NCBI GenBank assembly: GCA_030248195.1
Contig: JASAND010012559.1
Coordinates: 1 to 64,000, forward strand
Source: Trissonchulus latispiculum
Taxonomy: Eukaryota > Nematoda > Enoplea > Enoplida > Ironidae
Direction: 5' to 3'
DNA: 64,000 bases
The stretch's first letter is position 1. Each line of letters begins with the position of its first letter. Of this stretch, positions 46,401 through 49,300 are shown piece after piece. The translations under genes and the position numbers were made by a program. The notes under the pieces were generated by a model. It saw only the letters and a program-made list of their open reading frames with translations, did not search any database and was not told the DNA's origin.

Positions 46401-49300
46401 TCTACCAAGAGGAAATGTAGGTACTCAAATTATGTTAAAAGAATGATGCACAATAAGCGTAAAGCATATCAAAGCTATAAAGCGCGGCCGTCAGAACAGC
46501 TCTTAAGAAAATACAAAAATGCCTGTAAGGTTTGCTCTAAAGCAATAAAAGATCATAACTTGCAAAGAGAGTCTAGTTTCATTTCGGAGCCTAATACAAA
46601 GAGGTTTTTTAATTATGTGAAAAATAGTTTTAACAATCAAAATTCTGTTACATCATTGGTAAATAATGGTGTGCAAACTACTGATAATTTTGATATGTCG
46701 AATACTTTTGGTAAACAATTTTCCTCCGTTTTTGTTTTGGATGATGATACGTATCCAAATATGCCCGAATGTAATGTTGATATATCATGTATCGATGCAT
46801 TATCCTCTTTTACTATCACTCGTAAACATGTTACCGATTCTATTGCTTCTTTGAAAGCTGGCTCAAGTGGGGGCCCAGATAACTTGCCTGCAATTTTTTT
46901 CAAAACGTTCAGTGAGCTTCTAGCAATTCCCTTGCAGATGATCTTTCAAAAATCCTTTGATACATCTGAGATTCCAAAGGAATGGAAACATGCTATTGTT
47001 GTACCTATCTATAAAGGGAAGGGTAGTAAATCTGAAGCTGTAAATTACCGACCAGTCAGCTTGACTTCTATCTGTTGTAAGTTAATGGAACGTGTATTAA
47101 AGAAACAATTATATAACTATTTTGTTCGTGCCAATATTCTTTCGAAACACCAGCATGGTTTTGTTTCGGGTAAATCTACGCAAACTCAGCTTTTAGAATG
47201 TCTAAATGATTGGGTAAATTTTATTGATGTCAAAAACCCAGTTGACGCAATCTATATTGATATAAGCAAAGCTTTCGACACTGTTAGCCATTCCAAATTA
47301 ATGTACAAATTAAGAAAATACAGAGTTCATCCAAAAATCCTATCTTGGATTGAGGAATTTTTGTCAGATAGAACACAAGCAGTGAAAGTGAATGGTGTTA
47401 TGTCGAGCTCATTCAAGGTAGTCAGTGGTGTTCCACAAGGTAGTGTGCTTGTTCCTTTACTGTTTTTGGTCTATATAAATGATGTGGTCAGCCGTGTGGG
47501 GTTAAGCAAGATTAAGATTTATGCTGATGACACTAAATTATATTGCACATGCAAAATGCAAAATGAATTTCAAAGTCTGTTGAACGATATTTCTAATATA
47601 TTCAATTGGGCAAGTGAAAATCAATTGAAAATTGCACTCGAAAAATGTGTCCTTGTTCACTTTGGATATAATAATCCAAGGCAGGTATATGTTGTTAATG
47701 GTGTAAAAATTCCCACTGCTGAAATTGTCAAGGATTTGGGTGTGTTTGTTGATGAAAATCTCAAATTTTCTTCACATTGTGTTAAAATTGCTGCTAAGGC
47801 AGCTCAGCGATCAAATTTAATTTATAGAAGCTTTCTTTGTCGTGATAGGGATTTTCTTCGTGCAATGTATCTGACGTATGTTAGACCTATCGTGGAATTT
47901 AACTCTGTAATCTGGAGCCCTCATCTTAAAAAGGACATAAAGATCATTGAGAGTGTACAAAAGCAGTTCACGAAGAGAATACCAGGATTACAAAATGTGC
48001 CATATTCTGAAAGACTTAGAATACTTGGGATGGAAAGTCTTGAAGTTCGTCGTATTAAAGCTGATTTGTTGCAGTGTTTTAGAATAGTTTATGGGATAGA
48101 CAACTTAAATGTTGCGGACTATTTTTGTTTCCGGAGTAGTAGTGGACTAAGAGGTCATAACAAAACCTTAACTTCTGCAAAGTTTCGTAGAAATGAAAAG
48201 AAGTATTTTTTTAGTAACCGTGTAGTGCAGATATGGAATAATTTATCGACCGAACTTGTAGGCTCTGCAAATCTGAACATATTTAAGCGTAATCTGAAGG
48301 ATTGGGATGTTTCTAGGTACTGTCAATTGTTTTAACTAAGCACGAATAAGCACTGTTTGCACTTTTTTCCAGTAATGTTTTATTTCGTTTGACTTTATGA
48401 TTTTTGTTTCATGTTTTGGATGCACGTAAGTAGTTGTATTGCGACTCTGTGTAATCCTTTTCAGTAAAGTGTTTTCTGTATATTTGTATATTTGAGCGCT
48501 TTATCTGAATAAACTTTTTATTATTATTATTATTACCATTTGGAGTAACAAAAGGAAAAGATTTAGCTAATTCAATACTGAAACCTGCCATTTAAAAATA
48601 TTTTCGGCGCGATGCTTCACTTTTTTTAATTGTGCATCCATCCAGATTTTTAACAAAAATTCGAAAAATACTCAACTTATGCTCTGCACCCAGACCCTCC
48701 TTTGGTGTTACCCTGGGCTTCCCACAACCCCCTTTTCAAAATCCTGAGTGTCGCCCTGGTTGGAGAAACAATTATGTTTCTTTAATAGGGTTCAGTCAAA
48801 CCCACAAACAGTCGTGTCTTCCCTTTGTTCTGAGTTCTGCGAATCCACTCTACAGACCGAACTTTTTGGCCACCGTAAATAGTAACACTGGTAGAGTCTT
48901 AGTACTTTTTCTTTTTTCTTGAAAAAATCAAATCAAAAGTATCGAGCGAGTGAGATTCAAACATACGGACTGGGACGCCTATACACTGTTTAAAAATTGG
49001 GAATTAGCAAGTGAGGCTCAGTACAAGGGACTGAATGTTATGGCAAAAGTACCAAGTGATACACAATCTAAAATTAAAAAATCTCAAACTTTGCGAAATA
49101 CAAAAACTGTAATATTTTAAGTCAATATGGTCAAAAAATGGCTACGCCGAATTTTATCTCGATGGACCAAACTTTAAAAATGTTGAGAGGTAAGGTTAAA
49201 TGAGACAAGAACAGCAAACTCTATGACATACCATTTGATGTTGGTTTGCGGATGCAGCTGAAGTTGGCAGCAATTGTCTGCTTTCATCCAGAGCACTCAT
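20344..49300 (-). CDS. TRIM23: TRIM23 (ARD1) orthologue: RING/B-box/coiled-coil/ARF protein
   Basis: Twelve coding exons on the minus strand: 49300-49232, 45960-45808, 45431-45201, 44975-44832, 44662-44543, 44241-44050, 43877-43695, 43385-43251, 21884-21780, 21632-21497, 21066-20942 and 20547-20344. Borders are GT-AG. The lengths total 1797 bases, giving about 598 residues, close to the usual 570-600. Order is RING, B-box 1, B-box 2, coiled coil, ARF-like GTPase, unique to TRIM23. By family knowledge it is an E3 ubiquitin ligase with a built-in GTPase acting in autophagy and innate antiviral signalling. The 21.4-kb intron 8 separates the ligase from the GTPase half and contains a full Polinton. 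Intron 1 holds a LINE. Confidence 0.88.
21955..22605. repeat. MITE fragments in TRIM23 intron 8
   Basis: Positions 21960-22010 match the start of the element near 42.78 kb (GAGAGCTGACAGGCTCTCT-like). Positions 22206-22604 form another short element bounded by GGCGGATCCAGGGGAGG and its inverse ...ATCCTGCATCCGCCAGTG. A relative of the latter lies at about 63190-63385, ending ATCCTGGATCCGCCAGTG. No coding capacity. Confidence 0.55.
22609..24210. mobile_element. Non-autonomous TIR element with nested hAT MITE
   Basis: Terminal inverted repeats TATAGTCAGACCCGGGATAA (22609) and TTATCCCGGGTCTGACTATA (ending 24210) bound 1.6 kb. A TA target duplication is plausible but overlaps the repeat ends. The element contains a complete hAT MITE at 23286-23961. 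No transposase was seen. Confidence 0.7.
23278..23969. mobile_element. hAT MITE with exact 8-bp TSD, nested
   Basis: The element spans 23286-23961 with ends CAGTGGCGTAGCCAG and CTACGCTACTG. The flanking direct repeat GCCAAATA occurs exactly at 23278-23285 and 23962-23969. CAG...CTG ends with an 8-bp duplication are diagnostic of the hAT superfamily. The interior has purine-rich blocks and no gene. Confidence 0.9.
24710..25387. repeat. Inverted-repeat element (ATATGAGCCT family)
   Basis: The left arm (24710-24873) and right arm (25271-25387) are inverse copies sharing CTTCGTCGCATGTAAAATAC, GGTTGCAACTTGTTTTCC and CTCATATG motifs. The left arm carries an extra duplicated block (GTAAAATACATATGAG twice). 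A partial copy recurs at 42676-42720, on the other side of the Polinton. Confidence 0.65.
26060..26720. repeat. 163-bp tandem repeat array, about 4 units
   Basis: The block with GGTCCATAGTAGGCTTTACT, CTCAAAACTTTGTCTATAGG, CATTCCCGGTGTCCGTTTTG and GCTGGTTCCACTTGACCG recurs at spacings of about 163 and 162 bases. The last unit is diverged. Overlapping open frames inside are repeats of the same translated unit and not genes. Confidence 0.85.
26720..28150. repeat. 147-bp satellite array next to the Polinton
   Basis: The unit (CGATTTTGGGTCAAAAATAA, CAAAAGTGGTCAAATTTGG, AAAGCCCCGATTGAGCTGAG, AAAGTGGCTGTAGAGTGCTG, then a G-rich GGTGGGGTGGGG) starts at about 26867, 27421, 27568, 27714, 27861 and 28012. 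Spacings are 147, 146, 147 and 151. The larger first gap equals 147 plus an inserted 407-bp MITE and its duplication. The array ends about 35 bases before the Polinton. Confidence 0.9.
26976..27390. mobile_element. hAT MITE with CCGAGA arrays inserted in satellite
   Basis: The element spans 26984-27382 with ends CAGGGTTGGG and CCCAACCCTG. The exact 8-bp duplication CTGTAGAG is at 26976-26983 and 27383-27390. Subterminal regions are (GAGACC)n-like arrays. Removing it restores a perfect 147-bp satellite register. Confidence 0.92.
28183..28555 (+). repeat. Polinton left terminal inverted repeat
   Basis: Pairs with 42026-42403 from the outer CCCTAACTTTTCCTATTG to the inner CCGCCCGAATA, with roughly 20 differences by eye. 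It contains nested palindromes: TATCACGTGATA, GATTACGTAATC and GCGCAATCAGCTGCGCTGATTG. In protein-primed replicons such ends are the replication origins. Confidence 0.92.
28556..29164 (+). promoter_or_regulatory. Polinton 5' leader with splice-acceptor-like tract before pPolB
   Basis: About 600 AT-rich bases with no convincing gene (a 75-codon frame at 28682 has no support). The last 25 bases before the pPolB ATG are a pyrimidine-rich run ending TTGTTCTAG directly abutting ATG, which looks like a 3' splice site. The pPolB mRNA may therefore have a 5' UTR intron or receive a spliced leader. This is inferred from sequence only. Confidence 0.4.
29165..33403 (+). CDS. polB: Protein-primed family B DNA polymerase (Polinton pPolB)
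   Basis: 1412 residues. Two C2H2 fingers open the protein (C5-C8-H21-H26; C30-C33-H46-H51). Then come a conserved Polinton-type segment around [14 protein letters not shown] (about 258-271), a Cys/His-rich block at 392-496, the exonuclease (Exo I D573-x-E575, Exo II HNFGGYD 630-636, Exo III YCISD 763-767) and the palm (motif A DITSLYP 993-999, motif [15 protein letters not shown] 1167-1180, motif C YFDTDS 1269-1274). All catalytic Asp residues are present, so both proofreading and synthesis should be active. The family replicates linear DNA from a terminal protein. Start: the first ATG, directly after a splice-acceptor-like TTCTAG. No frameshift or stop was seen. Confidence 0.95.
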   Translation: MEHKCKLCNTRFIDSEHLRIHLLQLHQVCCRICGKVFTRRGNLNNHVRLRHSSNDSAISSEKDDSNSGNIIADPVQVGEGVSPRPICNPLPHLVEERHFSLSKLTERGINKFHSSESIFSVRFKEMDNLSLDEAFSLLHEILTNVIEIVTSGVDRHDKIRVVLESPVLDYPIVLPVLGVDELTAEYVLNHIMHILQSYQTFRFDSAVLLRLTHLKLPEPGKGFGKGRRDLGNIRTRKIIELPQWLRRKRCILQVTSNHNCLLHALVVAKSIADHNVLKQKGTVKLKLGKRSRDRTIKQITRMDKRSDTREQYVQHLLKLCNFRNGQSYSIQDLHILQANLCDYQINVWSADDFGENVFSGPYKEKQINLLMYNGHFDVITRMAPFLNTKHFCQRCKSGFDTPKVVHRCPSACVLCHYLHCPNKLEVGDTEPIYCKDCNRFWLTQHCYDNHTQSICANMKRCTSCSTIVRHSKLNDHHCGEIYCSTCREWNTSDHMCYMQPLNRDDPPNTNTDIFEKGEDISFLPGNQTVDDNAEVWKQRVEAEDRALADDLLPSELDKKRRSHSYTQRYFVFDFESMILSDGRHKPNLCVVQTLEEPPEQWVFEGEDAANKFCQWLFNSKETRNSTFIAHNFGGYDGYFILEYLCENAVKPDIIYRGGKILTLRVAGPKIRFIDSYNFLPMPLSKLPKTFGLSELEKGYFPYLFNVPENQNYVGEFPDLVYFDIASRKLPEHDSIKRWHQTQIMEFENSPNKKYDMQKELLRYCISDVTILRSACAAFKQFFMDSTDGVDPFESSITIASACNLVFRRNFLQTMSIAVIPPNGYFSHKQFSRIAIAWLRWTSNQTGDRIQHALCGGEAKFGNYYVDGFCPKSVVSGKATVYEFYGCFFHGHFCLFNKKSNLDNAVRELLKQRNQNTLERRKYLKSQNLDLIEIWECEFSKMVETDKQLQDFMKTQTDIPEPLQPRHAFFGGRTNAAQLYYKVKSAEEVINYFDITSLYPWVNANCSYPIGHPEIINRDFSDVATYFGLIKCTVLPPKGLYFPVLPCKINGKLIFALCFTCAQEFNQKGCTHSKEERAITGTWCTPELQKAQEQGYSILKLDEVWHWENHSTDLFKDYIRSFLKLKQESSGWPLNCVSEKQKEDYLADYENVEGVKLERSKISNNPGKRAVAKLMLNSFWGYFGKRPDVIHTQYISNYSDYMATITNPSYAIKDLNFTFNDSMVVINYKIHNDFALADNKANVVIAAFTTCYARLKLYSYLEQLGKKILYFDTDSIIYVSNITDSENEPKLGDYLGDMKDEIASEYGAKARCVEFWSLGPKNYGYTVEVESGKTVSQWKVKGIPLSVRNSKVVNPSSMKRLLRVPGVLETKEERIVKDKRNTTITSKAISKRYQMVYDKRVLLSDLSTLPYGY
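33404..33906 (+). other. Intergenic spacer after pPolB
   Basis: About 500 bases without a supported gene. An AATAAA at about 33749 could serve as the pPolB polyadenylation signal. The promoter of the following block presumably lies here, but no TATA box stands out. Confidence 0.4.
33907..34347 (+). CDS. Small single-pass membrane protein, unknown function
   Basis: 146 residues, not recognised. The N-terminus (residues 2-31) is one long hydrophobic helix ([20 protein letters not shown]), either an uncleaved signal-anchor or a signal peptide. The rest is soluble, with four or five cysteines ([27 protein letters not shown]) that could form disulfides if exposed outside the cell or in the ER lumen. 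It lies between polymerase and NADAR, outside the compact capsid block, so it may be an accessory membrane or envelope-interacting protein (inference). Confidence 0.7.
   Translation: MKYLIYLSVSIIILITGSCLFTAILSGVIKLPTVNSNLQYRNTTNQQDGTFYPITVELLPNGFVGVRQNELRRVYPLKQFQRIQNFLWMCFNRRQCPVQETDDLLCPLIAQYHDVQLCLVSEREIMFARIGPIHITRADLLKLYEV
34492..35223 (+). CDS. C2H2 zinc-finger / NADAR (YbiA-like) fusion protein
   Basis: 243 residues from the first ATG; the open frame extends 31 codons upstream without ATG. Finger 1 (C5-C8-H21-H26) has the same spacing as finger 1 of pPolB. Finger 2 is degenerate: C35, F39, H48 and H53 fit, but the first Cys position is R32. Residues about 80-240 form a NADAR/YbiA domain: [30 protein letters not shown] (114-124), [14 protein letters not shown] (203-207) and [13 protein letters not shown] (223-235). 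NADAR proteins are ADP-ribose-linked N-glycosidases; bacterial members remove ADP-ribose from guanine in DNA. Here it would act in the nucleus on viral or host nucleic acid (inference). Family assignment is strong, substrate unknown. Confidence 0.85.
   Translation: MPFKCTQCEETFSIIADRRRHIRKVHANRKARTCCDHTFKTLRSLRKHKTEVHSQFLHINSNSQSMVADTLAHTSSVRINISDGSFAFIFDSEWHPFSSLYLSPVTIGGVVYRSAEQYYQAEKARYFLDWKTHWNILNSWSPSYAKQLGKSIENYNENIWLNAACSVMEFITKEKLRQHPEIETLLVNTGDDVLAEAGKSDVFWGIGVDIIDPGLRETTTWHGKNKLGQILMKLRSEIRNEFT
35335..35979 (+). CDS. Genome-packaging ATPase (FtsK/HerA-type, A32-like)
   Basis: 214 residues from the first ATG ([10 protein letters not shown]). The frame is open twelve codons further upstream but without ATG. 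Walker A is [10 protein letters not shown] near residue 21, Walker B is [10 protein letters not shown], and the following [15 protein letters not shown] fits the sensor strand of this ATPase family. It drives viral DNA into preformed capsids. It follows the NADAR gene by 111 bases and carries its own upstream AATAAA (about 35278). Confidence 0.92.
   Translation: MAQNVIATPFLKFQHPFTCIVAAPTKAGKTTFVSKLIHFSDQMIVPSPQRILWCYSEWQETYDNLADVEFHQGIPELEELKTGRSTLVVIDDLMSEVQKDSRLIELFTRGCHHWSCSVIHITQDIFFDKRRTSRINAQYIVLMKNPADKLTPLNLAKQMFPGKVDGFMQAFNHATQKPHGYLLIDLDQNTPDDFRLRSTIFPNEPNGVYKLKKT
36034..36375 (+). CDS. Small basic protein with hydrophobic Gly-rich tail (Polinton-conserved)
   Basis: 113 residues. 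A helical Cys-containing N-terminus ([32 protein letters not shown]) is followed by a very basic stretch ([19 protein letters not shown]), then a hydrophobic tail [19 protein letters not shown]. This arrangement is a constant small gene beside the ATPase and integrase in animal Polintons. It is thought to be a virion or core component, but the exact role is unproven. Its TAA overlaps the next ATG (TAATG). Confidence 0.75.
   Translation: MAKRFEKHVDYLKVLCTCNAKQRRGIIENGNSELIKTICDCVENVLSGNVLLPENDLRRLKRHRKLLRQLRNKQKTVQSKKRLIVQQGGFLPTLLAPLLGIVGGLVTDLVMKR
36375..36959 (+). CDS. Polinton-conserved protein of unknown function
   Basis: 194 residues. Charged N-terminal half ([18 protein letters not shown], proline-rich [11 protein letters not shown]), then a compact domain with [45 protein letters not shown] and [18 protein letters not shown] with NPSRW. 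This domain signature recurs between the small basic protein and the integrase in many Polintons. Function is not known to me. It ends 16 bases inside the integrase gene. Confidence 0.75.
   Translation: MEYSILVRPEYFERHLKESETDVEHMTRKRKYPSDVKLALYRQKDYRRRLLKDKGQEILVKQNQAGEPVKQDPPKIDPIVATLPKNLQKVGDKLIDHLKIIPDFKINDRGEISYKGTVEHGSRILDLVHDFVRHRPKKSPARGWELMATALRDSNVPREFITNPSRWNYINNHTQQQIQGGTGLALRKLKWKTL
36944..38035 (+). CDS. int: Retroviral-like integrase with C-terminal chromodomain
   Basis: 363 residues. The N-terminal segment ([31 protein letters not shown]) is Polinton-typical. The catalytic core has D79 (WQIDLADMS), D141 (LQSDRGKEF) and E176 ([10 protein letters not shown]), a DDE triad with 34 residues between the last two, then [16 protein letters not shown]. 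Residues 320-358 form a chromodomain ([24 protein letters not shown]). It catalyses insertion of the linear element. The chromodomain may steer integration to marked chromatin (inference). It overlaps the upstream gene by 16 bases and the minor capsid gene by 32. Confidence 0.95.
   Translation: MEDTLAYYYYTPSSPVAYSGPQKLYNYVKTIGSAPGLTLPAVKDWLKKQYTYTLHKPIRRKYARRRYFVTGVDMLWQIDLADMSRVANVNDGYKFLLACIDVFSKYAWAVPVKSKSASEVTAAFESILLQSSRMPAKLQSDRGKEFLNQPFQKFLINKDIHFYTCDNPDIKCSIVERFNRTLKTKLWKYFTKTRSYRYIDVLQSFVDAYNNTRHTSIGMTPAEASDPANHNKVYQKLYGRQRHAIARANLQVGDIVRISKAKGTFDKGYLPNWSEELFKIARVATNSYPPMYQLLDLQNEPVQGGFYEPELQAVTEPDSYWIEKIIKRRRRRGKLEYLVKWSGYPEKFNSWISDGDGFLPATT
38004..38843 (+). CDS. Minor capsid (penton-like single jelly-roll) protein
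   Basis: 279 residues beginning [20 protein letters not shown], with [20 protein letters not shown], a typical opening of the Polinton penton/minor capsid protein. Beta-rich throughout with no low-complexity insert, it ends [15 protein letters not shown]. It would occupy capsid vertices. The start lies inside the integrase 3' end. The stop overlaps the next start as ATGA. Confidence 0.88.
   Translation: MATDFYLQLPSNTGDFDSNTLAHYEVRLPHRIDLEGEWEVALVEMMYPVTWGNFLEKDTTISITFPNHRPVVKQLPKRHYDTVDDLCQAINFTILNMRHPTTQEAVPIHFRFDGYRHRVVYTVPAKKVRFVYYLRLSDDLYQMLGFDWGNQRTTRSVDKIVSLEGKQIAPNSATAYNLLEFAAEREPDMKGGFYSLYVYCDVVAPQVVGNALAPLIRVINVEGQHGDSVSKEYHNPHYVPVLKKEFSTIEININDDSGKPVKFSFGKVFVKLHFRRLRQ
38840..39262 (+). 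CDS. Small basic GG-containing virion protein (adenovirus pX/pVI-like position)
   Basis: 140 residues. Contains [20 protein letters not shown], an amphipathic hydrophobic stretch [17 protein letters not shown] and a strongly basic C-terminus ([12 protein letters not shown]). The order between minor and major capsid genes is constant in Polintons. The GG dipeptides could be protease cleavage sites and the amphipathic stretch could act on membranes, as suggested for analogous adenoviral minor proteins (inference). Confidence 0.78.
   Translation: MRTPYYPESIKTWEDALLQTGGALPTYSGQPYQRGYGIGSFFRGLFRAVWPTVRKVGVHVGKEALRTGSEVARDYLNEQKDIKSSLKKRSRQALGRTLSKVGEDLQQEGEGIGYRPPAKDIRRLRKRRRVTLRSDVFGNG
39255..40595 (+). 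CDS. mcp: Major capsid protein (double jelly-roll)
   Basis: 446 residues from the ATG at 39255, overlapping the previous gene by 8 bases. Recognisable Polinton MCP features are [20 protein letters not shown] near the start, [40 protein letters not shown], a central RMVRRVKM-like basic strand ([18 protein letters not shown]) and the C-terminal [20 protein letters not shown] with EFDNLISID. It is predicted to form the trimeric hexons of an icosahedral particle. Full length with no interruption. Confidence 0.93.
   Translation: MAKQLDAQSYPGFKSELDLFSLPPTQVAVEKGYWAEYYPQNPVTDNGPYRIHVPKDSFMLDLNKNYLYLKIKIVTEDGKDLEYPTLASGAADTSKAIVAPINLIGSTLFERVIVKLSDKEIENSGPLYAYKAYLEVLLSYGWDAKTTHQQLAMFYKDTVGNFNDLSTGAMKWRGKPFMTNKGVELLAPLHCDLFKQDRYMLSDTEFSIELHRNSDKFALMSEGAAYKVKVEDLRWYVWKVKPQESLSLAIENVLRSNKAAKYPIRRVKMVTRHVAPKSQTVVENSIFSGQLPRRVVMVLVDSEAFNGSFTKNPLQFETGKISELSLKCGDEYIPKHPMKMEWDAFQYSVPYMYLFEGISAVNSDKGIDLSYGDYRKGYTIFAFNLTADSIDGGAMELIKEGDLSLYMQLKEPLSANAQGVEIIIYGEFDNLISIDQNRTPFFDYSL
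40639..41121 (+). CDS. pro: Adenain-type cysteine protease (capsid maturation)
   Basis: 160 residues from the first ATG. The catalytic layout is visible: H52-W53 in [11 protein letters not shown]66 in YFDSYGL, Q91, and C98-G99 in [19 protein letters not shown]. The seven-residue Q-to-C spacing and His-Asp-Cys order match the adenovirus protease family. It would process virion precursors such as the GG-containing protein. It overlaps the TBP-like gene by 14 bases. Confidence 0.93.
   Translation: MNSLEIAETFKRDLCVDRFFLGVFPCDQLPEIQQRPACLVLNTDPAVAPGQHWIAMYFDQYTEYFDSYGLEPILACQDKYIIHKTNQFCLQDFDTNVCGEYCIYFLHKRLRGWSFEGIISYLRKRGDKNDSVVKTFVDRLRVYKYCPSAQCCTCRSYEDC
41108..41605 (+). CDS. TATA-binding-protein-like protein (two TBP repeats)
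   Basis: 165 residues from the ATG at 41108, inside the protease 3' end. Repeat 1 (about 3-73): [24 protein letters not shown] and [18 protein letters not shown]. Repeat 2 (about 83-155): [29 protein letters not shown] and [16 protein letters not shown]. Both carry the NIV strand, the Y/F-P-G turn and the LLF.(S/N)GK..(x)G strand pair of TBP saddles, and F46 and F133 fall at the DNA-kinking Phe positions. A short Cys-rich tail (CCICCG) follows. It presumably binds promoter DNA and recruits host RNA polymerase II to element genes (inference). The stop codon overlaps an AATAAA (41601-41606). Confidence 0.82.
   Translation: MKIVNIVQKGKLNSRVDLTKVPGAVYNPGRFSGAILTVGPCTILLFSTGSFLCLGAKAEDDGLESGQKLANLLNTSVWVQTTCNIVISHQIGSEIDLEGLYNHLKCNCSDICLELELYSGLVWKMNGGTIRMFHNGKFFIVGLRSVSDAISLVNDVCCICCGFLK
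41798..41885 (+). terminator. Long hairpin after the last Polinton gene
   Basis: A 22-base arm (GAAACGCCATTGAGTTATTC plus two) at 41798-41819 is complementary, with one G-T type mismatch, to 41864-41885, with a 44-base loop. It sits between the last gene's poly(A) signal and the right terminal repeat. It could end or stabilise transcripts, or block read-through into the terminal repeat. It could also be a remnant insertion. Function is inferred. Confidence 0.55.
42026..42403 (-). repeat. Polinton right terminal inverted repeat
   Basis: Inverse of 28183-28555 with scattered substitutions and a few small indels. All internal palindromes (TATCACGTGATA, GATTACGTAATC and the GCGCAATCAG / CTGATTGCGC pair) are kept. 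The outer end is GGAAAAGTTAGGG. Confidence 0.92.
42660..43160. repeat. MITE cluster right of the Polinton
   Basis: Positions 42676-42760 carry ATATGAGCCT and ACCGCGACCCCTATGATA segments shared with 25265-25490. Positions 42768-43150 form a short element with inverted ends (ACCAAGAGTACATAA at left, TACTCTTGGTATTATGTAC at right). An open frame of 123 codons inside it is not considered a gene. The pair shows that the same repeat families border both sides of the Polinton. Confidence 0.6.
43251..44241 (-). CDS. TRIM23 exons 6-8: coiled-coil region
   Basis: Exons 44241-44050, 43877-43695 and 43385-43251 (64, 61 and 45 codons, all phase 0) encode a helical region: [48 protein letters not shown] and [20 protein letters not shown]. 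It ends [13 protein letters not shown], the conserved lead-in to the ARF domain. The donor GTATGT at 43250 opens the giant intron. Confidence 0.86.
44543..44975 (-). CDS. TRIM23 exons 4-5: two B-box zinc fingers
   Basis: Exon 44975-44832 encodes B-box 1 (VYCTVC-like [27 protein letters not shown]). Exon 44662-44543 encodes B-box 2 ([34 protein letters not shown]). The acceptor at 44662 was preferred over one three bases upstream. Either keeps frame and differs by one Gln. Confidence 0.87.
45201..45960 (-). CDS. TRIM23 exons 2-3: RING finger
   Basis: Exon 45960-45808 gives [27 protein letters not shown] and CCPFDRQ, a full C3HC4 RING. Exon 45431-45201 continues [20 protein letters not shown] and a low-complexity Ser/Thr/Ala segment ([18 protein letters not shown]) that precedes the B-boxes. 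All zinc ligands are present, so E3 activity is expected. Confidence 0.87.
46231..46279. repeat. (TTAA)n microsatellite with flanking duplication
   Basis: About 49 bases of TTAA repeats in TRIM23 intron 1. It is flanked on both sides by GTCTAGATTAAT(C/T)GGGGT, a 17-base imperfect direct repeat, directly upstream of the LINE. Confidence 0.9.
46299..48335 (+). CDS. Non-LTR retrotransposon reverse transcriptase (5'-truncated LINE)
   Basis: 678 residues, Jockey/CR1-like. It lacks the usual N-terminal endonuclease and begins in the linker before the RT. RT landmarks: [20 protein letters not shown] [22 protein letters not shown] (catalytic D321), [14 protein letters not shown] (from G377; the normally Gly residue after VL is V385) and IYADDTKLY (YADD 408-411). 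A C-terminal domain has [16 protein letters not shown] and ends [12 protein letters not shown] with FKRNLKDW. The 3' UTR ends with AATAAA and (TTA)n at about 48518-48534. It lies in TRIM23 intron 1, antisense to TRIM23. The frame is open, but the missing endonuclease means it cannot move on its own. Confidence 0.9.
   Translation: MLFNNKSVEEMWGIFKSICLNLMANYVPTKMVFHSTKRKCRYSNYVKRMMHNKRKAYQSYKARPSEQLLRKYKNACKVCSKAIKDHNLQRESSFISEPNTKRFFNYVKNSFNNQNSVTSLVNNGVQTTDNFDMSNTFGKQFSSVFVLDDDTYPNMPECNVDISCIDALSSFTITRKHVTDSIASLKAGSSGGPDNLPAIFFKTFSELLAIPLQMIFQKSFDTSEIPKEWKHAIVVPIYKGKGSKSEAVNYRPVSLTSICCKLMERVLKKQLYNYFVRANILSKHQHGFVSGKSTQTQLLECLNDWVNFIDVKNPVDAIYIDISKAFDTVSHSKLMYKLRKYRVHPKILSWIEEFLSDRTQAVKVNGVMSSSFKVVSGVPQGSVLVPLLFLVYINDVVSRVGLSKIKIYADDTKLYCTCKMQNEFQSLLNDISNIFNWASENQLKIALEKCVLVHFGYNNPRQVYVVNGVKIPTAEIVKDLGVFVDENLKFSSHCVKIAAKAAQRSNLIYRSFLCRDRDFLRAMYLTYVRPIVEFNSVIWSPHLKKDIKIIESVQKQFTKRIPGLQNVPYSERLRILGMESLEVRRIKADLLQCFRIVYGIDNLNVADYFCFRSSSGLRGHNKTLTSAKFRRNEKKYFFSNRVVQIWNNLSTELVGSANLNIFKRNLKDWDVSRYCQLF
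48336..48534 (+). mobile_element. LINE 3' UTR and (TTA)n tail
   Basis: About 200 bases after the RT stop, with a polyadenylation-like GAATAAAC at about 48506 followed by TTA repeats, typical of CR1/Jockey-like 3' ends with microsatellite tails. Confidence 0.75.
49232..49300 (-). CDS. TRIM23 exon 1 (probable start exon)
   Basis: ATG at 49300 gives [20 protein letters not shown] plus three more residues, ending at a GTATGT donor in phase 0. That is the phase required by the RING exon at 45960. There is no alternative start between 45961 and 49231 with a suitable donor, apart from a frame at about 48590 that ends in the wrong phase. Low sequence conservation of this N-terminus in the family makes the assignment provisional. 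Confidence 0.55.

Noticed and set aside
48409..48591. Minus-strand ATG with [14 protein letters not shown] as TRIM23 exon 1
   Set aside because: Its only donor gives the wrong phase for the RING exon and it runs into the LINE's (TTA)n tail. The exon at 49232-49300 fits better.
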